Origin: Marsupella aquatica
Lineage: Eukaryota > Marchantiophyta
Length of the DNA: 64,000 bases
Direction of reading: 5' to 3'
Assembly (NCBI GenBank): GCA_973895155.1
Contig: OZ316895.1
Coordinates: 21,390,001-21,454,000, forward strand
Shown: one piece after another, positions 36,084 to 47,929 of the stretch
Numbering within the stretch: position 1 is the stretch's first letter
Layout: each line of letters opens with the position of its first letter
The notes under the pieces: model-generated
What the model saw: the letters and a program-made list of their open reading frames with translations, nothing else
The model's database searches: none
Told to the model about the DNA's origin: nothing
Translations under genes and position numbers: made by a program

Positions 36084-36173
36084 GGTCCTCTCTCCTGTCA
36101 CCTACCCTTAGAGTCTGTAGTGGTAACTGGTCCTCTCTCCTGTCACCTACCCTTAGAGTCTGTAGTGGTAACT
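36084..36173. repeat. Tandem repeat, 2 x 45 bp
   Basis: Identical 45-bp units start with GGTCCTCTCTCCTGTCACCT at 36084 and 36129. It lies 48 bp beyond the solo LTR target duplication. Confidence 0.97.
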
Positions 36174-37079
36174 TGGCCCTGCCAGTATTCACACATCTAA
36201 ATGTGGACATATAAGATGTATTACATCCTCCATACCATGATAAATCTAGTTATGTTAATTGTTCACAATTAAAGTGGTCATGCAAAAGTCTCGAGAAAGA
36301 ATACTGAGAAAACTTCTTTGTCCCAACAAATTAATTGGTCACCTACAAAGGTATGGAAGCCACTACAAGGCGCTTTTCACAATTGAGAATGACAAACCAA
36401 GTTTCTCAAATAAAAAAAAAATTCCAGACTTTTTGCAGGTGACCATTTTAATTTTTCTGAACCAATAATATTTCTCAATAATTTTTTTCTGGTCTTTCTC
36501 TGATACTTACCCAAAACAAGTGTTTGCCCTCTAGTTTGGCCAAAAACACTTTTGCCCAGCATGTCCTCTCATATAAAGTTTTAGGCTGTCCTGACTGGGT
36601 TTTAATTTCCTCCTCATTTGCAGACACTTCCTGCTATTTTCCAGCTGCCAATTTTTGATGGGTCAATTTGGGCATTGGACTCCATTTTTAAATATAAACT
36701 GTTTGTGCTAAGCCGATTATAGCCGTTCGTAAGATGCAAGCAAACATGAAGTTTTGCCAGTGAGGAAGAGCATTGCTAGCAAGTCACAACCGCAACCGCC
36801 TACCAGTTCAATATGAAGACAGGGAGTCTCTTTGGGCATCATGTCAATGAGGTCAGTAGTCTAGATATGACCTCCATGTACTCTACAAAGGTGTTCTCAC
36901 AAGGGTAGATTCAAGTGCATTTGCAGGACTCGGCAGATGGTCAGCAACGAGTAGCCGAAAAGGAGTCCAAAAATGTGTTGTCAAAATGTGTTCCCAAAAA
37001 TGAACAAAAGATTATGTTATTTGCAACCAAGCTTTTGGTTAGTTAGACTAAATTTAATGCAAAGTAGTGGACATTTAAG
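36174..37079. other. Intergenic, no supported gene
   Basis: The visible structure is an imperfect foldback around 36331-36450 (AAATTAATTGGTCACCT against its near-complement) and a stretch near 36750 (ATTGCTAGCAAGTCAC) that recurs near 43371. No gene is supported. Confidence 0.5.
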
Positions 37080-37310
37080 GGTTTTGAAAAGTCCTTGCCA
37101 CTGTTTCTTGAAATTTGCCAGAGTTTTTGTTTTAGTAGCCAATTTGACAAACGAGCCAGCCATAGACCCCACTAGTCAGAATCTGGTCATTATCCTTAAA
37201 TCTAGGGCCATGTCACAATCAGAAACTAATCTAGTAGGAATAGATAAGTAATATTCTTAGCATGTTCTCCTTCACACAAGGTCACCCTGAAAAATAGCTA
37301 GGTTTTACGT
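37080..37310 (+). mobile_element. Degraded copy of the hAT-like MITE family
   Basis: It is collinear with the element at 37831-38107: the shared order is GTAGCCAATTTG or TCTCATTGGCTAC, then CCCCA.TAG.CAGAATCT, then an AT-rich centre, then GCAT.TTCTC.TTCAC. Terminal repeats are no longer recognisable, so the limits are approximate. Confidence 0.55.
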
Positions 37311-37830
37311 ACAATATCACTAAGACAATTGTGTTTAATTACAGCACTGTTTTTATTGTAGATTTTACAATGGAACAAATTTTTGGGACATTAATTATGT
37401 CCATAAACTACCTTACCTAGAGATGACTCATACATCTTTGTGCTGAAAGACGCACGAGAAAAATGAGTGAGCACTAAAAAAATTCATTTGATTTCAGTTG
37501 CACTAAAGTTATGCAAAAGTTTCTATAGACGGAAATTTGTTCATTAAACACTTTGATTGCTTTTCTAAAATTGAACCAAAGTCTAGTCATGAGTTAGGGT
37601 GCACGGCTACTATATATTGACAAAGGGGGCATTACATCCGATCAATAAGCAAAAACGTTAGTACATTTCCAAGTTTCTAGAAAGTTCTGATTCAAAGTTG
37701 TCAGAACTAGGTTTCAAATCGAACATCCATATATGATAGGCTTGTTTGAGTTAAATTCTTAGTTTCAAATAAAACATCAGTATACGACAGGTATACTGTA
37801 GTTAAAAACCTCACCAAATAAACTGGTGAC

Positions 37831-38107
37831 CAGCTTATTTTTTTGTGGCAAAAATTCCCCAAATTCAGCCTCCCCAAAAATCTTTCTCCACTTTTGGCAA
37901 AAATTTGCTACTATTTCTTTGTCTCATTGGCTACTGTTCCACATAATCTAAGGCCCCATTAGCCAGAATCTAACTGTCAGCTTTAAATCCACTAGATCTG
38001 ATAATCCGAAAATAATTGAACAATGAATCTTTTGAGCATCTTCTCTTTCACGAACTCAACATTCGCCACTCTGGCGAAAAAATAAAATCCCTTAAAAAAA
38101 TATACTG
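37831..38107 (+). mobile_element. Non-autonomous hAT-like element, 277 bp
   Basis: The left end is CAGCTTATTTTTTT and the right end reads CAGTATATTTTTTTAAG on the minus strand. The flanks CTGGTGAC (37823-37830) and CTGGGGAC (38108-38115) match at 7 of 8 bases. The ends and the subterminal CGCCA motifs resemble those of the 3.5-kb hAT element, which could have mobilised this family. It has no coding capacity. Confidence 0.75.
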
Positions 38108-38115
38108 CTGGGGAC

Positions 38116-38526
38116 AATACCCTCAGATTACGAGTACAGTACCTGTGCCGTGTTACCCGGCCCGATATAGGGTGCGCCTGGATTTCTGGCAAGCCCTATA
38201 TGGGCCCTGCCGTGCCCTGACGCTCACACGGCTCGCCTGCACTCCGTATTGTCTGTCGCACGATTCGCGTACTGCGCGCGAGACTGTGCGTTCAAGCCCC
38301 AAAAAATCTGGGCCTCAGTTTGGCACTCTTTTGCCTCTTTGGCTAATGGCGATTCAAATCCTCGTTCCTGTCATTTATTGCGCTCTGGGCTTTGCGGTCT
38401 ATTTCCCGCATCTTGCGGATAGCCTGACCCACCTATAATACCGGTAACGGATTGTAAAACAAAATAGCAATACCGATAAGGGCGGCCAGGGCGGGGCGCT
38501 GACTTTGGAGGCTATGGCCCAGTATC
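38116..38526. other. GC-rich spacer between two MITE copies
   Basis: Base composition jumps here (for example CGTGTTACCCGGCCCG near 38150) compared with the AT-rich surroundings. A frame runs from inside the MITE to 38438 but shows no domain. An inverted repeat (GGCCCGATATAGGG against CCCTATATGGGCCC) lies at about 38158-38207. Confidence 0.5.
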
Positions 38527-38797
38527 CAGGGTTTCTATTTTTGTGGTGGAAATTCAGATTTTACACATCTCCAAAACGTTTGCGAGAATTTTCCGTGTTT
38601 ATTTCCCATTAGCTACAATAGTTTCCCGCTTCGCAATAGACCCCTTTGGCCAAGATCTACGGTCACTCTTAACTGTAAGGAGATCGAACGGCCAGGAGAT
38701 ATTTCAGGAAAAAACAGATAACGAGTGTACCTATAAATGTTTTTTCTTTCACCAGGCTGACATTTGTCACACTAATCAAAACGTAAAAAGTACGCTG
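38527..38797 (+). mobile_element. Second hAT-like MITE copy, 271 bp
   Basis: It is collinear with 37831-38107. The left end is CAGGGTTTCTATTTTTGTGG; the right end reads CAGCGTACTTTTTACG on the minus strand, very close to the TIR of the 3.5-kb hAT element. A matching 8-bp target duplication was not found, so the borders are less certain. Confidence 0.6.
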
Positions 38798-41700
38798 TCC
38801 TATCCCACCTCTACTCAGACACACAGACACTACACAGACACACAGGGGTGTTTATAAGGTTTTCTTTTTCTTTTTCCAGAGGTGGAATTATTTTCTTTTT
38901 CTTTTCCCAGGGGGGGAGTTATTCCTCATCTAATTTCTTAGGTTGGCTTCTGACTGTTGGATTTCCGTAGATTTAAGCATATCCATCAGACTCTGGCTAG
39001 TGGGTATGAAACTGGCTGATTAAAGACAAAAAGAGTCGCAATTTTTCTCCAAAAGTGGCAGAGTGGAAAAGTGATGGTGGAATTTGGCAAAATTTTGCCA
39101 CCAGACTAAACCTGTTGAGACCAACTTACTGGGGATGCAAATTACACCCCTTGTTATTGTGATAGTTTTGCACCATGAAAATTTTGTCCCTGTTTTTCAA
39201 TTGTTCACAATGGAGAGTTTGCCTGTGGTCATGAGAAAACTCCGAGTGGCCACCGCACTCTGAATAGTCCATTCCAAACATTTGTTGATTCAAATGATAT
39301 ATTTCTTTTGTACAAATGGTCACAATTTTGGGTTTCAAAGGCTGCTAGGTCCACCCGAGTTGCACGGACAGATGTATGTCCATCCAAGCAACCCCTCCAC
39401 GTAGATTTGCTTGCTCAGTGATCTAGGTGGACAAGCTTTAATTGATAGGGGCACCCTCTTTTATTAATTATGTTGCTTGATAGGATGTTATGTCACTTGA
39501 TGGGCTGTTATGTGGTCAGGGTTGCATTAGGGTGACTTTACAAGAAGTCAGGGCCCATTATTTCTTTTTCTTCCCTCAGATTAAATTTGTGCGGCGTATA
39601 ATGATTCAAAGTGGATGAACTTGGTTTCACACGCACTTGGGGCCCATTAAGTTACGGTGTCTACCAATCCTACATAGCAAGCAATGGGCCCATGGAAATG
39701 CTGATGGAGAGCTTCTTTTTTTACAAACTTTGGACCACCTCTAGAGGTGGTCCAAACATTTTGAAACTTTGGCTCCTTTATTCAAGGGATTTGCATTTCT
39801 TGCACTTTATTTCATAAAGATTTTTGGTCTGGAGTCATCTTTGGAACAAGGAGCTGCCCTCCAGTTTGCTTTGGTGAAAAACTTACAAGTGCCCCAACAT
39901 CTTGTAAAGCCTCCCTTAGATGCACCAATGACTCTTTGATTGCCTCTACAGACATGTGGCTCGCCAATTTTCTTGCTTCCAGGCAGTAAACACCAATATA
40001 ACCTGGTGAGCTTCCCTGGTCAGCAGGGGACATTAAGTGAAACTCTACTTGCACCATCATGGAGTGACAAAGTGAGTTATAGTAATGGGAGACCTCACAA
40101 TCTACCCTAGTGCTGAGGGACACCACCCCATGCAAGTGTGAGTTTTGGGACTGAGGTTTCTAAACAGCTTATGGACCAAAAATTTACCAAACCGGCAATT
40201 GCATTAAACTTCATATTCCTTTGCATTGTAGCATCAGGATCCAAACACATCAAGCCTACTTATTTCTTTTCCAACACAGTGTGCATGGCTCAAAAACGCC
40301 TGGCAAAAAGGCCTGGCTTTGTGTTGTTGCTGGTGTAAATCCCAACACCACGGTACAATTGGTGTGTGAGGGTAAGGTAACCAAGAGTATTCTTGGCAGT
40401 TTGACGGAGACCAGATGACTGGTTCAACCTTCATGTGACCAAAAATCACCTGGTTCTATTTTGGGGTTTTGAAAGCATGCATTACTTTCCATTAAATCAT
40501 TACACCATGATTATTACAACTTTTATTTTACAACAGAATGACTTGAGGATAATTACCCTCTTTCCCAAAGTATAACCCGAATGCTTTCTTGTCGAGCCAC
40601 TTTCAAGGCTTGTTGTTTGGCTATTTAACAATTTCTGTTTTGCCTAGATTAGTTCTCTCCAGGAAGGGGTATTTCATAAATAAGAACTCTAAATTTCTAG
40701 ACTCAAGAACTGATTGCAGTTTTTATTTCTTCTTCTCCATTGCTGCATGCATATGGACATTTCCTGTAAATCAATGATATGAATCGGCCACTTTCTCACT
40801 TTTGGGAAAGGACTCCAAGCGACAACTTCACTCCTTCCCTAGGAAATATTTTCTGTTATAAAGTTTTGGCATATGCACGTGAGTTGCTTAATTCCCCACA
40901 ATTAAAGAAAACCATTACATCTTGCAACTGACTCTCCTAGGTAGGCAAAGATTTGGCCAATCGAAAATCTTGATGTTTTTTTTGTATTGAGTTGCCATAG
41001 GATTTTTGAGATAAGATATGGGTGAAAATTGGCTCAGAAAAATGTCTGCCTGGAAAAGCAGCCTAGAAAGAACTGGCTCACATAAATTAATCTGAATTCT
41101 AATTGTGGTCATAGTCTACCATTCATGAGCTACTCTATAGAGTAAAACCATAGGCTATCATTTCTATCTAAAGTATGTTTGTGAGTAAGGAGGGGCATGG
41201 GACTCTGCATGTGAAGAGCTCTTCCCATGACTAAGAATGAGTACTGGGCTAGTGATATAAAGTACCCCAAGAGGGCATACGTTGAAATCACAATCCTTTT
41301 GGACTTTGAAATCAGTCTTCTGTAATTTATTTTTTCTTGTTAACAGACATCCATAAGACATGGTTGTAAGGAAACTTCGTAGGCTGGACACAATCCTGAT
41401 GGCAAGAATATAGTAGTGTATCCCCATTTCTGCAATAATTAAATGATTATTAAGAATTTGGAACTGATTACCAAAATGTTAGAGTGCTTGTGAACCTAGG
41501 AAGAACTGTGGGATGAATTTAGAGAATATTCTCAGTATCTTGATGTATACAGTGACTTTTCAGTGTATGTATAAGTTGTTTGTCTAAATTAGATCATGCA
41601 AACATGATAATCATTATACAATACAACTAAGTCCATTTTGTCTCTGGCGACTGGAGGGGTGTTGGGGCTGCTTTGTGTGCTCGGTATATGTTGTTTGCTT

Positions 41701-42239
41701 CCCCTATTCCATGGGGTTTTCCCAAATTATATAAACAAATACTATCCAAAGAAAAAATAATTAATATTTTGCACAGGTTCTGCATGAACTGGGAATGGCA
41801 CTATAGTAATCAGGGTCACATGTTATGACAAGAACCTATTTTGCTAGAGGAGGCCCCTAATAATGCAACATGCAAGTTAGTAGTTAGTACAAGCATCGTG
41901 ACACTTGGGAGAAAGATTTCACACGTTGGGTGTCGTGTGAGCCTCAATTGTATAGAGTATTCGTTTCAAGATGAATTAAAAAAAAAGATATTCCTCTTGT
42001 AGTTTCCTTACCATAGCTTCTAACGAGTTAGGGATAGTGCTGATATGAACGACGGCAGCACCGACGGTGGGAGGCCGGCACCGTAAGGGAGGGGACGGTG
42101 GGCCCACCGCAGTCATGTCAAGCATCAACGTGGGTCGACACCGTCCATGTGCAGTGACGTCACGTTTAGGGGGGTCTTGTCTTTGGGAAGGGGTGTCATG
42201 ATTATTAACTTTTATGATGATTATTGTGACGAGTAGTTC
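38798..42239. other. Intergenic, no supported gene
   Basis: A fragment near 39040-39110 (minus strand, AAAATTTTGCCAAATTCCACC-like sequence) resembles the left subterminal region of the 3.5-kb hAT element. A 107-codon minus frame at 39812-40135 has no recognisable domain. A GC-rich patch (GACGGTGGG motifs) lies at 42050-42140. No RNA gene was seen. Confidence 0.5.
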
Positions 42240-42446
42240 TCGTCTTCTTCCTCTTATTCCTATTCTTCTCGTTTATTTTATTAGTACGTGCAATGACACG
42301 AGAATTTATCGTCTTCCTCCTCCTATTCCTATTCTTCTTGCCTATTTTATTAGCAGGTGGAATGACACGATAATTTATCGTTTCTTCATCTTATTCTTTT
42401 GTTTATTTCTTTTATCAGGTAGTAGCAATGTTTCTTGTATGTACAT
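42240..42446. repeat. Tandem repeat, 3 x 69 bp, pyrimidine-rich
   Basis: Units start at 42240, 42309 and 42378 with TCGTCTTC or TCGTTTCTTC, continue with TTATTCTT..TTTATT, and end with a GTGCAATGACACG-like segment. A weaker fourth copy may follow near 42500. Confidence 0.85.
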
Positions 42447-44590
42447 CACGAATGTATCTGGTCGTCCCCTATTCTGATTCTTGATGTAAATTTATTTATT
42501 TTGTTGGTAGGAGCAATTTTTGGGTTGGCTGTTGGTATGAGGTGTGGCACTCATGACTCATGACCAAGGTCCACGTTGGAAGTTCCAACTTGGAATGAGT
42601 CCATGATTGGGTCAAAGCTAATTGCATCATGCCTACCAACTCGAATCACATGTTTTTTGACAACGGATGTCACCCCATGATGGTTATGAAAGAGCTAAAG
42701 TAAGTTCTAGGATGCCCCGCAACATCCCAATTGAAATTGTAAGCTTCACATTTTTGTGACTTAGTATATATTCTATGAATTTTGGAGGAGGGGAGCCCTG
42801 CCCAAGCATTTTTGACCTTGCAAAATGGCTTGGGCAGGGAACACTATCACTTCATTTTGAGGGCACAGAAAATGGAACTGGAATTCTGGCAAAAACCATA
42901 TGGAGGGATTGAAGAGGCACGAGACCTCAGCAGGAGGCTACAGGTGGGTAGAAACAATGCAGGCAGAGGCAATTCAATAAACGAGAATAGCACTCCAAAG
43001 GGCTTTTATGGGTTAGTATGTACTACGTGATAGTTTGTTTTGCTTATAATCACTCTTGCAGTTCATACATTTATTTCTTGGACACTTCTCCTTTTATATG
43101 GCCAGTGGTGGTGTGCCTCTAAGCAAGCTTGCAAGCAAGGGAAACCCCTGGTTTATATCAAAATTCCCACAAGTATCAGGAGCAACAATGACATGTGTCA
43201 TAGCTGACCCACACAGAGCAATTTGGCGCAGAACCCATATTTTATGCTAAAGCATAGTCTTGAGCAGAATTGTCATCGCCGGTCACTCCGGGCCACCTGA
43301 GCTGACTACTACAGTAGGCGGCTCTCGTGGTTCATACCGAGTGTTTTTCAGGTGCTAAGGAGGAAGAATATTGCTAGCAAGTCACCAGAGTGGTTCTTTA
43401 ATATGCTCTTAATTTCGATTTGTAGTACATTTCTAGGACTCCATACTGCTAGCTAGCCCAAAAGGAGTCAAAATTAGGTTTTGTGAAAAAATCACACAAA
43501 ATTTAAGATACTTGAAACCGAGTCTTGGTTAGCAAGAGACTACGTAGGTTTGCCAGCAACCCTCAATACCTTTCATACCCTGATTTCTTGGTACTGAGAC
43601 TGTCTCCAAGAAGCCCCTGTAGATATGTTTTCACTTGTTCCATTAGAAAAACTCTAAAATATTTTCAACAAAGAAGTGTAACATTTCATGGTGAAACTGC
43701 TATATGGTGAATCCACTATTCAAATTTTGTGTTCAGTGTTTTTATTTTAATGTGTCTTAAAAAGGTGAATCATTTGTATTAATTTGATTTTGAATTAACT
43801 TTTGGACCCCTTTTAATTTTGGTGAACATAGAGTATTTTGAATGGATTTGGCTCCCCTCATAAATGTTTAATTTTTCTTTTCAATCACTCCTTAGTGAAT
43901 TATCTTGTTGCTCATGAGAGTAAAAGAAATGAATTTGAACAATGTGCACATCTGGTGTACTAAGTTCTCATCTTGTTTTCCTTTACAAAATTTATGGTTT
44001 TAATTGAGTTGATTATCATTATCTAGAAACAAGTGAAAATATGTACTGCATGTGCATTTTTAGTACCTTTGTACTTTCTTGGTCATAATGCGTTTTTCTT
44101 TGCGTGTGTACTATGTCACTCACTCTTAATTAACAACTATTAATTTATTGACATATATTTTACATGTACCTATTTCTTTTATCATAAAATAAATCAAATG
44201 AATTACATATCACTACAAAACAAAAAAATAAAATATGTTCCAAGATGAACATGCTATACCACTAAAACTTGTACTTTTGTCTTGTCCCAAAGTAAAACAT
44301 GAAAATGGCCCAGCCTCAACTCAGGTCAGACTTTGCTCAGGTTGAGGGAACTTTAAATATATACATGGAAAAGTGTGGTGCCAGTTAAAGCAAGAAAGAA
44401 AAAGTTAACTGTGAAAGCTATGCATGCACTTAATTAATGTAGGATGCTAAACAAATTCTTGATATTTTTGGCCCAAAAGAAATAAATTAATTATAGATTT
44501 TTGAGCCAATTTCAGCTTTATTAAACCACTTATTCACACATAAATTACTGCGGGTAACCCATAGCATTCATTTCACATATAGTACACGTA
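42447..44590. other. Intergenic, no supported gene
   Basis: Old dispersed repeats are visible: 43077-43110 (CTCCTTTTATATGG core) recurs in a SWC4 intron near 51170, and 43494-43543 recurs diverged near 31641. No domain-bearing frame was found. Confidence 0.5.
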
Positions 44591-45048
44591 GTGTATAGTG
44601 AACTGTGTATAAGTGCAGCGTAGATAAGTGTATTCCATATATTAGGGGAGGCCAACCATGTTGTGGCCTAGTATTATGAGTATTTTCTTTGGAAATGCAC
44701 CAAAAAATGCAGGTCCTTCCCCACTAAATGACAAAATATTGGCACTAGACTACAAATACAATAGTTCATTTTTGTCTCTAAGAGTACACCTGCATTTATA
44801 AAAATTACTGCAAAATATACATAAGAAGCATTTAAAATAAGTGCAGCAAATTTATCAAATTGAAATGTGCAATATGAGGGCTTGGGGTATGAGGAATCTG
44901 ATGATTCCCCATGCACTTAATAGATAAGGTATATGGAGCAGTGCATACATGATGTTTCATGCACTTATGGCAAAGTGCATTCCATGGATAAGTACTGGCT
45001 GGTGGTGTCTTGCTGGGAGCCAGCACTTACACCCAGTTCACTGTATAC
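44591..45048. mobile_element. Foldback/MITE-like element, 458 bp
   Basis: The terminal 28 bp (44591-44618, GTGTATAGTGAACTG...) match the inverted right end (45021-45048) at 23 of 28 bases. Several internal AAGTGC or GATAAGT motifs recur near both ends. No clear target duplication was seen, so the class is open. Confidence 0.6.
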
Positions 45049-46581
45049 CAAAGAGCACATCATATCTTTAAGCATAGTGTCATCTAGTTCACCATAGGTG
45101 GCTGTCTATAATGGCTAAAAAGTATATCTCGACCCACACAAACCCTCATCTGAAAATAGTTCATGTTTTTTTATGAGGGTCCTATGATGGAACGTGAGTG
45201 GGAGTCGGGTAGGTCTCCTGTTCGACTAGTCAAATGAACACAGGAGAGTTAGGGGCAGCTGTGATTAAGCAGCACTGCAAACCTATTATGCTATTCAGCC
45301 TTTTTTTCTACTCCACGCAAATTGTGAAACTAGTCAAACAGTTGCTTCCCTTTACCAAACATTCCCCACTTTGCAGACCACTGTTACACACTTTTCTATT
45401 TATTGCATTCCAAACTATTTAAGCTTTGTAAGCCATTATTTTGGTTATTTTCATAAAGCTACCACGACGACATTTAAACATGAAGGACAAGGGGACAAAG
45501 GCATGACACATACACTAGCCCCAAGGGATTTAGCTCATGAAAGGCCAACTGATTTACTTAAGCCTAACAATGGGTCCTTAGTTTCTATATTATTCTATAT
45601 TATTTATATGCATTTGATATCAAAACACAAACAAAGCAATGTAAAACTTCCCCAAGATCTCACTTGTGCTGCTCGTCTCAGCCTGGTTGGCCACTTGTGC
45701 TTTGGTTCTAGTTGACAAAAAAGCTCAATAATATAGTTCTGACTTGACAAAAATATCCCATAAAAAGCACTCGCAACGCCCATTATATCATGTGGCTGAC
45801 ATTTCAAATTGGCAGGCAACCTAATCATATCTTAGTTTATGGAGAAGTGATTCTAGCCAATCCTTGGGAACATGTAGTGTGTTTTGATCTTGAACATTTT
45901 CCATTATAACGTAGAAGAACACATAAGATGAGGTAAGAAGGGGTGGGCCATAAGGATAAGGTCAATCAAATGGGAAAGAAAAGCCCCATGACACAATAGT
46001 ATTTGTTGGAGACTCAATAGTGTAACAAACCAGTTCCACCTTCAAATTGCACGCAATATCCCTGCAGATGTCTCCATCCCACTTCTATTATGTTTTCAAT
46101 TTTCAATGCCAATTGCAATGGTGCTACCACTTCCAACAATACCATCAGACAAATTAGAGGGAGAAATGCTCATGGTGTAAGATTTAGAGTTAAAATGAAG
46201 GAGGGATAAGAGTAAGGGAATGGGGAACAAGGTTGCCTAATGGACATGAAGGGCAAGGATGCTATGGGGCAGCAAGAGACAAAATTGAACAGCACCAAGG
46301 GATAAAGAAACAGACAAGAGGCAAAATGGGGCAGCAAGGGGATTTTTGGACATCAAGTAATGCAAAGGGAAAAAAAAAATAGACACCTATTGGAGATCGC
46401 ACCTTTTAAGCACCTCAATTACAGGTGTAAAATAACCTCGGTTGGAGATCAACCAGCCACAAGCCTTTCAAATAATTGTCATCTTTTCAACTAAATAACT
46501 TTTGTATCTAAGCCAATAGACTCACTTTTACTATGCTTCATTCAAAAGTGCAATTGCACTAATTTATCACGGCAAGCTGCC
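45049..46581. other. Intergenic, no supported gene
   Basis: There are short frames only, the longest being 114 codons at 45371-45715 with no recognisable domain. No RNA gene or clear repeat was found. Confidence 0.5.
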
Positions 46582-46963
46582 ACTTGATTTAGTACTGCAC
46601 ACTAGGACTAATGAACTTGATTTAGTACTGCACACTAGGACATCTTTCCATTGGGACATCTTTCCATTGCTAGGTCTCTCAAATTAAACTACACCTGCCC
46701 CTATAAAAGCTTCCTCACTATTCACCATAAAAGGTATAGCACCTGCCAATAAAAGGTGTTGCACTCACCAAAATTTGTGAAATTCAAAGTCCATTCCTGA
46801 ACCTGTGCGCCCCTATAAAGTGCGCCCCTATAAAAGCTTGATTCCATGCCTCACTACTCACCATCCATAATTTATGTATAGCACTCCAGTTTTTATGGAG
46901 GAGCACCTGCCAATAAAAGGTGTTGCACTCACCAAAATTTGTGGAACTCAAAGTCGATTCCTG
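46582..46963. repeat. Cluster of short direct duplications
   Basis: ACTTGATTTAGTACTGCACA occurs at 46582 and 46615 (33-bp period). A 17-bp unit (GACATCTTTCCATTGGG) is tandem near 46639. A longer block (TATAAAAGCTT ... GCACCTGCCAATAAAAGG) is duplicated at 46700-46799 and 46828-46963. Confidence 0.85.
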
Positions 46964-47929
46964 TGCCACACTGTACAATGACAGCTACGGGTTATGCAAT
47001 GTACAATAAGAGCTACAGGTTACCCATAGCTCATTTTAGATGCACTTGTGGTTTAAATAAGAGCATGCTTAAAAGCACTCTCAATGTACTAACAATTTTG
47101 TGACGGCTTTATGCCTGGTCAAGGGAGGTTTGTAGAAAATTGAGGCTTCACAACAGGTACCTAATTGATCATATCTTGTCATCCTAATGGTCAATCCCTA
47201 TAGGCCAGTGAACAGAACACACCCTCTCATCTATCATCAACAAATCCATGGAAGGCATTGTAAAAGTCTTTACAAACCTAGGTTTAATGAACTGATGTCC
47301 CCTCATTGTGCTCAAGAAGACAATCTAGAATTTCCCTAGCGATATTACCAAGAACACTCTATCATCCAGAAAATATAATTGGTTCAAAGGGAGAAGACAG
47401 AGTTCAAATCCCCGTCTTATTTGAACCTCAAAGAATTGGCCATTAAAGAGACTCACTGATTCAAAGATGACAGGTTTCAATCTGGCCACCTCACCATGAT
47501 GATTACCTACATAATCAACCATCAGAACTGTGACCTATATTCATAGTTAACCAACCATGGTAAGTTGCCTTCCACTTAAGCATGGTAAACAAGGGGACCT
47601 CTTACAATCTGGCGGGGGGAATTTGGACGCTACTCTGCCAACTTTGGCCATCCTGGTAAAGATCTCATGCCTTCATTTACAAGTGGAGAGCGACAAGACT
47701 GGATAAATCTCGAAGGCCTCATGCAGAACTACTTCACACCTGTCAACCTAGCACTGTACATTGATCTCTATATTCCCACACCAATCCGAGCCTTTGCTGT
47801 AAAACAAATGCTCACCGCTACAAAACAAGCGAAAGGGAAGTCAGGAATGGGACCACTGATTTTTTATATGCACATGGGGATTTTAGGCTTCTATTTCTAC
47901 AACAGATGATATTAAGCTAAGTTCGTCCA
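46964..47929. other. Intergenic, downstream of SWC4
   Basis: The part next to 47930 should hold the SWC4 3' UTR. An 80-codon plus-strand frame at 47667-47909 has no recognisable domain and is antisense to that UTR. Confidence 0.45.

Noticed and set aside
47395-47420. tRNA T-arm-like GAGTTCAAATCCC
   Set aside because: The flanking stems do not pair and there is no A-box at tRNA spacing.
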